DNA from: WLNJ01 sp037131165
Lineage (GTDB): Bacteria; Actinomycetota; Thermoleophilia; Solirubrobacterales; Solirubrobacteraceae
Reading direction: 5' to 3'
Assembly: GCA_037131165.1 (NCBI GenBank)
Contig: JBAXRO010000001.1
Span: forward strand, 1-64,000
DNA: 64,000 bases
The stretch's first letter is position 1. The number at the start of each line of letters is the position of its first letter. Position numbers and translations under genes: made by a program. Below are positions 58,084-64,000 of this stretch, piece after piece. The notes beneath the pieces are model-generated. The model saw nothing but the letters and a program-made list of their open reading frames with translations, did not search any database and was not told the origin of the DNA.

Positions 58084-59115
58084 CTACTTCTTGGCTGCGA
58101 TCGCCGAGTCGATCGCGCGACTCATCTCGTTGATGCCGAAAGCACCCTCGAGCCTGCCTGCGATCTTGCCGTCGGTGCCGACCGTGAAGAACCAGGGTTC
58201 ACTGAATCCCCCGTCTGTTGCCACCAGACCGAACTGCTTCATCGAGGGGGCCGGGGCCGGGTACTTCGGCGAATAGGCCTCCTGCTGGATCATCGCGACC
58301 TCGTCTCCGTAGGCGGCCTGCAGCTGGAGGAGCAGGTCCGTGACGGGCCCGCAGACCCGCGAGATGCAGAACTTGGGGCTCGCGAAGAGGATCGCTACGG
58401 GCTTCTTGCCGACGACCGAATCGAAGCTCTGCTCGTGGAGCGAGGGCGCCTTGGGATCGCGGGTATCGATCGGCCCGGGCCCCGTCGAGGAGTTGGTCAG
58501 GGTCGTTGCCTTGGGAGCGGTCTGCCCAACGGCTGGGATCGAGCTCGACTTCCGCACGGGGATCTCCGAAGTAGTGGCGGCCACCAGACCGTCAGGTGTC
58601 TTCGTGAAGCTGAGAGCCGACCACTTGCCGGCCTTCGGGAACGGAACGGTCGTGGCGTAGACCGCCTGCAGCTCATCGCCACTGAGTGCGGCCTGCTTCG
58701 ACAGGAACTTCTGCTGGGGCACCATCGGGTCGGCAGGGGCAGCGAACGGCCCGACCGCCGCCTCGCCCGGGCTCGGCGCGACGTAGACCACAGTGGGCCC
58801 GTAGACGGGCTTGCCGTCCTGGCCGATCGCGGCGAACGCGAGTCGGCTGGGGCCGACAGTCAGGGTCCCGTTGCCCGGAGCCAACTGCGCCTGTGAGGAA
58901 GCGTCTTGAAGCAGCTGCTCGAGAGTCTTGCCCTCCGATTTGGGGAACTCTGCGACGCTGACCTTCTCCGCTGCCGTGACCGACTCGGCAACCGGACCTG
59001 ACTTGAGCAGCTCGGCGTTGACGCCGTCGCCACCGCCACCGCCTCCGCAGCCCGCTGCGAGTGCGCCGAGGATCGCGAACCAGAGCACGATCGAACGCGG
59101 GCGGGAACAGACCAT
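58084..59115 (-). CDS. Lipoprotein with a thioredoxin-like/redoxin domain
   Basis: 343 residues. A signal peptide with lipobox (FAILGALAAGC) is followed by a Gly-rich linker, a beta-rich region (TLTVGPSRLAFAAIG with a Tyr/Pro-rich strand), and a C-terminal thioredoxin-like domain: VAILFASPKFCISRVCGPVT with a Cys-x4-Cys pair in place of CxxC, and PWFFTVGTDGKIAGRLEG. Pattern resembles SCO1/redoxin-like proteins; redox activity not certain given the atypical Cys spacing. Its stop is one base from the moaA stop (convergent). Confidence 0.78.
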   Translation of the reverse strand: MVCSRPRSIVLWFAILGALAAGCGGGGGGDGVNAELLKSGPVAESVTAAEKVSVAEFPKSEGKTLEQLLQDASSQAQLAPGNGTLTVGPSRLAFAAIGQDGKPVYGPTVVYVAPSPGEAAVGPFAAPADPMVPQQKFLSKQAALSGDELQAVYATTVPFPKAGKWSALSFTKTPDGLVAATTSEIPVRKSSSIPAVGQTAPKATTLTNSSTGPGPIDTRDPKAPSLHEQSFDSVVGKKPVAILFASPKFCISRVCGPVTDLLLQLQAAYGDEVAMIQQEAYSPKYPAPAPSMKQFGLVATDGGFSEPWFFTVGTDGKIAGRLEGAFGINEMSRAIDSAIAAKK

Positions 59116-59189
59116 TGGGCAATCATCGCAGGCCCGCGCGTGAATGAGCTTCAGGGAGGGAAGCCTCCTCGATTCGCAGGGAGTCGCCC

Positions 59190-59195
59190 TATGAT
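59190..59195 (+). promoter_or_regulatory. -10-like box TATGAT for the zinc-ribbon-like gene
   Basis: TATGAT ends 6 bases before ATG 59202 without a ribosome-binding site. Confidence 0.42.
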
Positions 59196-59201
59196 GCCCG
59201 C

Positions 59202-59774
59202 ATGGTCGAACCGGGCGGTTCCAACGGCAACTCGAGTTGGCTGCGGTGCTACCGCTGCTGGTCGCAGAACCTCGAGATCCAAGTCCATTACGAGGGCATT
59301 CACCGGGTCGACCCGGAGACCGGGGAACGGGCCGAGGTCGTCGACGAGCTGCAGGAGTCCGTCGTCCAGTGCCTCGACTGCATGCACGACCAGCCCCACC
59401 TCGGTTTCAGCGACGGTCGGATCCAACCGATCTCCGATCGCTGGGAGCGAATGGTCGCCGGGACACCGTGGGTCGCTTCCTGCACCGTGACCGTCGACTC
59501 CGACGACGTCGACACCTGCTCCGGCCCCGAAGCGGGCGACTCGCTCTCGTACGCAGCCTTCGGCGACCACGGAACCCGCGAGTTCTTCACGCACGTTCGG
59601 TTCCACAAGCACGCCGACGACCAGATCACGGTCCACCTGCTGGTCGAGCTCTACGCCCGCTCTGCCGAGGAGGCGACCGAGGTGCTGCAGGAAGCATCGC
59701 GCGGGGTTCTCGCGATCACCTCGCTTGCCGAGGAGTCGAGGCCACCCGCCGCCGTCGACGATCCCCACGCTTGA
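59202..59774 (+). CDS. Hypothetical protein with possible Cys-based metal site
   Basis: 190 residues, soluble. The N-terminal part has CYRCWSQ and later CLDCMHDQ, which could together form a zinc ribbon. A folded domain follows with SCTVTVDSDDVDTCSG and TREFFTHVRFHKHADDQIT. The end is a helix (ARSAEEATEVLQEASRG). No family recognised. Its neighbour, an FAD-linked oxidase, starts 91 bases downstream. Confidence 0.65.
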   Translation: MVEPGGSNGNSSWLRCYRCWSQNLEIQVHYEGIHRVDPETGERAEVVDELQESVVQCLDCMHDQPHLGFSDGRIQPISDRWERMVAGTPWVASCTVTVDSDDVDTCSGPEAGDSLSYAAFGDHGTREFFTHVRFHKHADDQITVHLLVELYARSAEEATEVLQEASRGVLAITSLAEESRPPAAVDDPHA

Positions 59775-59865
59775 TCCTCGATCTCCTGCGAGCGAGACCG
59801 ACCTCAGGCGCCCGAATGCTTGCCCCGATTGCCCTCGACTTGCGGCGACGCTTGAAGCCACTGCG

Positions 59866-61122
59866 ATGACGACCACGGTACACCCCGCCTCGACTGCCGA
59901 GGTCGCCGAGGTCCTGCGCCGGGCGTCGGCCGACGGCACGCCGCTTGTCGCTGTCGGCGGAGGCACCGGGCTGGCCGATGCCACGAGGGCATCCGATGGC
60001 GAGATCAGCCTTCTGACCGACCGTCTCAAGCGCCTCGCTCCGGTCGACATGGCCGCAGCCCAGGTGACTGTCGGGGCAGGAGTCACCCTGGCTGAACTCG
60101 AGAACCACGTCAGGGCGGCAGGCCTCGAGTTCCCGCTGGACCTCGGCGCCCGACAGACCGCCCACCTCGGCGGGATGGCGGCCTCGAACGCAGGCGGATC
60201 GCTGGCTTGGCGATTCGGCTCGATGCGCGACTTGGTCGCGGGCTTCGAGGCAGTCCTGGCCGACGGCTCGATCGTCGGCTCGCTGGCCGGTCTCCAGAAG
60301 GACAACGCCGGTTACGACCTCAGAGGCCTGTTCATGGGCAGCGAGGGAACGCTCGGCGTGATCACGGCCCTGAGGCTCAAGCTGGTCCAAGCGATGCCCG
60401 CAAGGGCAACAGCGCTGATCGCGGCCGGCAGCCCCGAACGGGCGCTGGCGATCGGTGTCCACCTTCGATCGACCTCTCCGGAGCTGATCGTCTGCGACTT
60501 CATCGCCCCGCGCGGTACCGCCCTCACATGCGCCCGACTCGGCGTCGAGCCCCCGGTACAACCGGGCGGCGGTTGGTTGGTGCTGGCGGAGCTCGGATCG
60601 CAGGCGGGTGACGGGATCGAGGAGCGGCTGGCATCGGCGATCGCCGACTCGCCCGGGGGAGCGCCCGAGGCCGCAGTCGCTGCCGATTCGGCCCAGCGTG
60701 ATGCAATCTGGAGGATCAGGGATTCGATCTACGAAGCGTGCGAAGCCACCGGCCCAACCCGCAAGCTCGACCTTTCGGTCGGGGTCTCCAGTATTCCCGG
60801 CTTGGCGGCCGACGTGCTCGAGGCGCTGGCAGCCGAAGGCTGCGATCCGGCGACCGACATCGCAGTCTGGGGACACCTGCTCGACGGGAACTTCCACGCC
60901 ACGCTGATGGGCCCGGCAGCCACGGCGGAAGTCGAAATGGCGGCCACCCTCAGCGTGCAGCGCCACGGCGGTTCGGTTGCGGCCGAGCATGGAGTCGGGC
61001 GCCAGCGGCTCGCGGTGCTGGGGCTGACCAGGACGCCCTCGGAGCTGGCTGCGATGCGGGCGATCCGCGCAGCGCTCGATCCTGCTGGCATCCTAGCCCG
61101 GGGTCGTGCCCTGCCCGACTGA
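59866..61122 (+). CDS. FAD-linked oxidase, glycolate oxidase/lactate dehydrogenase (GlcD) type
   Basis: 418 residues, somewhat short for GlcD (about 450-490). FAD-binding PCMH fold: TPLVAVGGGTGLADAT, VTVGAGVTLAELE, and LGGMAASNAGGS with AGYDLRGLFMGSEGTLGVIT. The C-terminal VAO half ends with WGHLLDGNFHATL and AAEHGVGRQRLA. It probably oxidises a 2-hydroxyacid, possibly glycolate or D-lactate. ATG 59866 is used; an extended in-frame start exists upstream and cannot be excluded since the N-terminus looks short. Confidence 0.87.
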   Translation: MTTTVHPASTAEVAEVLRRASADGTPLVAVGGGTGLADATRASDGEISLLTDRLKRLAPVDMAAAQVTVGAGVTLAELENHVRAAGLEFPLDLGARQTAHLGGMAASNAGGSLAWRFGSMRDLVAGFEAVLADGSIVGSLAGLQKDNAGYDLRGLFMGSEGTLGVITALRLKLVQAMPARATALIAAGSPERALAIGVHLRSTSPELIVCDFIAPRGTALTCARLGVEPPVQPGGGWLVLAELGSQAGDGIEERLASAIADSPGGAPEAAVAADSAQRDAIWRIRDSIYEACEATGPTRKLDLSVGVSSIPGLAADVLEALAAEGCDPATDIAVWGHLLDGNFHATLMGPAATAEVEMAATLSVQRHGGSVAAEHGVGRQRLAVLGLTRTPSELAAMRAIRAALDPAGILARGRALPD

Positions 61123-61129
61123 CCGGGTC

Positions 61130-62116
61130 CTACCCGACTTCATGCGCGATGTTCACACGGAGCAGGTCCTCCGCGGTCTGGATCGGCTCGTAGACGGCGT
61201 CGCACGGGTCCGACACCGACACTCCTGAAACGAGTCCATAAGCGCTGTTGCGCGCGTAGACGGGGCTGCCGCTGTCGCCCGAGGCGACGCAGATGTTCGC
61301 CTCGACCAATCCAGTCACCACCGCATCGCCGTAATCCACGGTCACGTCCAAGGCCGTAACGGCGCCGCAATTCGACTCGCCGTACCAAGCCCCGGTCACG
61401 CAGACCCGCATTCCAGAGGCGCTGTCGGAATCAGTGCGAATGGGGTATTCGGGATTGGCCGTCGTGTCCGGCCCATCGGTGACCTGGACCCATGCTCTGG
61501 ATCGCCAGCCGGCCGGGTTGTTGACGTGCATGATCGACCCGTCGCCCGCCTCCCCGAACACCGACCTGTGGATAGGACCAACCTCATGTGCCGAGGAGTT
61601 GGCGAAACGGGTTCGCCACACGGCCCCAGGGCTGACGTCACAATGCCCGGCCGTAATCTGGAACAGCCTGCCATCGATGCGGCTGCGGGCGAGGAACCCC
61701 CCTGTACAGCTCCCCTGAGCGATCAGGATCCGGATGCCGGCCCTCAATGGCGGATCGCAGAACGGATACGAACAGGCAGCGGGCCTCATCCGCTCGGACT
61801 TGACCTTCACCGACACAAGGCTGCCGAAGACCGCCTTGGTCCGCTCGATCAGGTCCTGCTGATCGGCCGTCCTGACAGCCCTCGGCGGCACCCGCAACTC
61901 CAGCCCGTCACCGCCGGCGCGAACAGCAGACCCCATCCGGAGCCTCGCCGAACCGTTGGCGGCCCTCAGGTTCGCAGCGAACCACTTGCTGGCAGACCGC
62001 AGGGCAGGTCGGACATCGCCCTTCGACGGCGGAGGCGCCCACGCCCAGCCAACGGCGTTGGCGGCGACCAATGCCGCCAGACCGGCTGCGCAACTGCGGC
62101 GATTGACGGCGACCAT
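61130..62116 (-). CDS. Secreted chymotrypsin-like serine protease
   Basis: 328 residues. Signal peptide (AALVAANAVGWAWAPPP), then a pro-like region with two Cys (CSYPFCDPPL), then a trypsin-like double barrel. Catalytic triad: His in ITAGHCDVS, Asp in FGEAGDGSIMHV, and Ser in CVASGDSGSPVYARN. Conserved Cys pairs (CVTGAWYGESNCG) indicate disulfides, so it acts outside the cell. Resembles streptogrisin-type proteases. The 3' end is 7 bases from the stop of the FAD oxidase gene (convergent). Confidence 0.88.
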   Translation of the reverse strand: MVAVNRRSCAAGLAALVAANAVGWAWAPPPSKGDVRPALRSASKWFAANLRAANGSARLRMGSAVRAGGDGLELRVPPRAVRTADQQDLIERTKAVFGSLVSVKVKSERMRPAACSYPFCDPPLRAGIRILIAQGSCTGGFLARSRIDGRLFQITAGHCDVSPGAVWRTRFANSSAHEVGPIHRSVFGEAGDGSIMHVNNPAGWRSRAWVQVTDGPDTTANPEYPIRTDSDSASGMRVCVTGAWYGESNCGAVTALDVTVDYGDAVVTGLVEANICVASGDSGSPVYARNSAYGLVSGVSVSDPCDAVYEPIQTAEDLLRVNIAHEVG

Positions 62117-62175
62117 TCCCGAGTCCGACCTCCTGCAACCACCGTAGGTGGCTCCAGCCCAGGGAGGGAAAGAAG

Positions 62176-62199
62176 AAGGGGAGCCGTGAGGCTCCCCTT
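62176..62199 (-). terminator. Rho-independent terminator after pckG
   Basis: A perfect 10-base stem AAGGGGAGCC/GGCTCCCCTT with a four-base loop. On the minus strand it is followed by a T-rich tail (CTTCTTTCCC). It lies 27 bases after the pckG stop. Confidence 0.85.
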
Positions 62200-62225
62200 T
62201 GCAGCTCAGTGGATGTCGTTGCGGA

Positions 62226-64000
62226 TCAGCCCAGGCGCTGGGACAGCGCAGCGAGCTGGTCGCGCATCTCCTGCGGAAGCCGCTCACCGAGAGAGTCGAG
62301 GTGCTCCTCGATCGAAGGCAGCTCGGCCTTCCACTCCGCCGGATCTACCTTGAGCAGCTCAGCCAAGTCGGCCCCGCTGATGTCGAGGCCGTCGGTGTTG
62401 ATGTCGCCGACCTGCGGAAGGAAGCCGATCGGTGTCTCGACCCCGTCGGCCTGGCCGTCACAGCGACGGAATACCCACTCGAGGACCCGGCTGTTCTCGC
62501 CGAAGCCGGGCCAGAGCCAGCGTCCGTCGGCGTCCTTGCGGAACCAGTTGACATAGAAGATCCTCGGCAGCTTCGACGCCTCCGTCGAGCGGCCGATCTT
62601 CAGCCAGTGACCTGCGTAGTCGGCCATGTTGTAGCCGGCGAACGGAAGCTGGGCGAACGGGTCGCGCCTGAGGACTCCCATCGCTCCTGCCGCGGCTGCG
62701 GTCGTCTCCGACGACATCGTCGCTCCGAGGAAGGTGCCGTGCTCCCAGTCGAATGCCTCGTGAACGAGCGGCACAACTCCGGAGCGGCGTCCACCGAACA
62801 GGATCGCGTCGATCGGCACGCCCTCCGGGTCCTCCCACTCGGGTGCGATCGCCGGGTCCTGAGCTGCCGCAACGGTGAACCGGGCGTTCGGGTGCGACGA
62901 CGGCGTTTCCGAGTCCGGGGTCCAGTCGTTGCCGTGCCAGTCGATCAGGTGCGCGGGCGGCTCCTTGGTCATGCCCTCCCACCAGATGTCGCCGTCGTCG
63001 GTCTTGGCGCAGTTGGTGAACACTGCGTTGGCGTGGATCGTCTTCATCGCGTTCGGGTTGGTCTCGTCGCTCGTGCCCGGGGCGACACCGAAGAAGCCCG
63101 CCTCGGGGTTGATCGCGTAGAGGCGACCGTCCTCCTTGAACTTCATCCAGGCGATGTCGTCGCCGACCGTCTCGACCTTCCAGCCGGGCAGGGTCGGGAT
63201 CAGCATCGCGAGGTTGGTCTTGCCGCACGCCGACGGGAATGCCGCGGCGATGTTCTTCACTTCACCCTCGGGCGAGGTGAGCTTGAGGATCAGCATGTGC
63301 TCGGCCATCCAGCCCTCGTCACGTGCCATCACGGAGGCGATCCGCAGCGCGAAGCACTTCTTGCCGAGCAGGGCGTTGCCGCCGTAGCCGGAGCCATAGG
63401 ACCAGATCTCACGGGTCTCGGGGTAGTGAACGATGTACTTCGTCTCCGAATTGCAGGGCCACGGCACGTCGGCCTGGCCCTCGGCCAGAGGAGCGCCGAC
63501 CGTGTGGACGCATGGAACGAAATCCCCGTCCTCGCCGATCACGTCGAGTGCGGCCTGGCCCATCCGGGTCATGACTCGCATCGAGACGACCACGTAGGGG
63601 GAGTCGGTGAGCTCAACCCCGACATGGGCGATCGGCGATCCGAGCGGCCCCATCGAGAACGGGACCACGTACATCGTGCGTCCTGCCATGCAGCCGTCGA
63701 ACAGGCCGTTGAGCTCCGCCCTCATTTCGACCGGCGGGCGCCAGTTGTTGGTCGGACCGGCGTCGATCTCATGCTCGGAGCAGATGAAGGTCCTGTCCTC
63801 GACCCGGGCGACGTCACTCGGGTCGGAGCGGCAGAGGTAGCTGTTGGGGCGCTTCTCCTCGGCGAGGCGCTCGAAGGTCCCGGCATCGACCAGTTGCTGG
63901 CAGAGCCGGTCGTACTCCTCGACCGAACCGTCGCACCAGACCACCTGGGCGGGTTTGGTCAGGGCTGCGATCTCGTCTACCCAGGCCTTGAGCCTGGCGT
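62226..64000 (-). CDS. pckG: Phosphoenolpyruvate carboxykinase (GTP), 5' end outside window
   Basis: About 591 residues visible; the frame is open to the window edge ([20 protein letters not shown]), so only a short N-terminal piece is missing. It decarboxylates and phosphorylates oxaloacetate to PEP with GTP. Motifs: [20 protein letters not shown] (PEP/substrate loop), [13 protein letters not shown] (kinase P-loop), and the guanine-binding region with [15 protein letters not shown]. The frame at GTG 63944 is not the start. It ends in a strong terminator. Confidence 0.95.
   Translation of the reverse strand, partial: ARLKAWVDEIAALTKPAQVVWCDGSVEEYDRLCQQLVDAGTFERLAEEKRPNSYLCRSDPSDVARVEDRTFICSEHEIDAGPTNNWRPPVEMRAELNGLFDGCMAGRTMYVVPFSMGPLGSPIAHVGVELTDSPYVVVSMRVMTRMGQAALDVIGEDGDFVPCVHTVGAPLAEGQADVPWPCNSETKYIVHYPETREIWSYGSGYGGNALLGKKCFALRIASVMARDEGWMAEHMLILKLTSPEGEVKNIAAAFPSACGKTNLAMLIPTLPGWKVETVGDDIAWMKFKEDGRLYAINPEAGFFGVAPGTSDETNPNAMKTIHANAVFTNCAKTDDGDIWWEGMTKEPPAHLIDWHGNDWTPDSETPSSHPNARFTVAAAQDPAIAPEWEDPEGVPIDAILFGGRRSGVVPLVHEAFDWEHGTFLGATMSSETTAAAAGAMGVLRRDPFAQLPFAGYNMADYAGHWLKIGRSTEASKLPRIFYVNWFRKDADGRWLWPGFGENSRVLEWVFRRCDGQADGVETPIGFLPQVGDINTDGLDISGADLAELLKVDPAEWKAELPSIEEHLDSLGERLPQEMRDQLAALSQRLG

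Overview
The window is about 64 kb of high-GC, tightly packed chromosomal DNA. It has no phage, insertion-sequence, CRISPR or rRNA signal that I can see. The gene content points to a free-living, aerobic, heterotrophic actinobacterium. It carries coenzyme F420 biosynthesis with a fused FbiC and a one-domain CofE, GTP-type PEP carboxykinase, and an actinobacterial pattern of SGNH/MBOAT surface modification. It also has crotonyl-CoA carboxylase/reductase plus ethylmalonyl-CoA mutase, and secreted proteins with WQRC-type Ig-like repeats. The combination resembles Thermoleophilia (Solirubrobacterales); that placement is inference from gene content, not from a marker tree.

Layout. 1-4.1 kb: 3' part of pyruvate phosphate dikinase, a PAS-PAS-LuxR regulator, a polysaccharide deacetylase, tRNA-Pro and tRNA-Gly. 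4.1-12.5 kb: small enzymes and membrane proteins, an MBOAT/SGNH acylation pair, three more tRNAs. 12.4-17.5 kb: inositol phosphatase, amidase, acyl-CoA synthetase. 17.5-22.9 kb: a two-component system divergent from three small membrane-anchored proteins, an ApbE flavin transferase and a ferric-reductase-like membrane protein. This is the most unusual block. 22.9-28.1 kb: acyl-CoA and branched-chain catabolism (carboxyltransferase, enoyl-CoA hydratase, HMG-CoA lyase, SDR). 28.1-33.5 kb: F420 genes npdG, cofD, cofC, cofE and, convergent to them, fbiC. 33.5-44 kb: secreted proteins, aquaporin, an orphan substrate-binding lipoprotein, DtxR-type regulator with an Mn/Fe transporter, YgfZ. 44.2-50 kb: ethylmalonyl-CoA pathway genes (ccr, ecm, meaB) around clpS and a metallo-beta-lactamase-fold hydrolase. 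51-55 kb: a zinc ABC transporter operon with an apparent permease/binding-protein fusion, ending in its own Fur-family regulator and preceded by a Zur-like palindrome. 55-64 kb: SGNH protein, CoA-transferase, moaA, redoxin lipoprotein, FAD-linked oxidase, secreted serine protease and PEP carboxykinase running off the right edge.

Two genome habits stand out. Genes inside operons are usually joined by 1-8 base overlaps (GTGA, ATGA, TGATG). Many first genes carry a TANNNT box only 6-10 bases before the start codon with no Shine-Dalgarno sequence, which suggests leaderless transcripts.

Functionally the window links C2/C3/C5 acyl-CoA assimilation (ccr-ecm-meaB, carboxyltransferase, HMG-CoA lyase) to C3/C4 interconversion (PPDK, PEPCK). 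F420 redox chemistry, envelope modification and metal homeostasis lie alongside.
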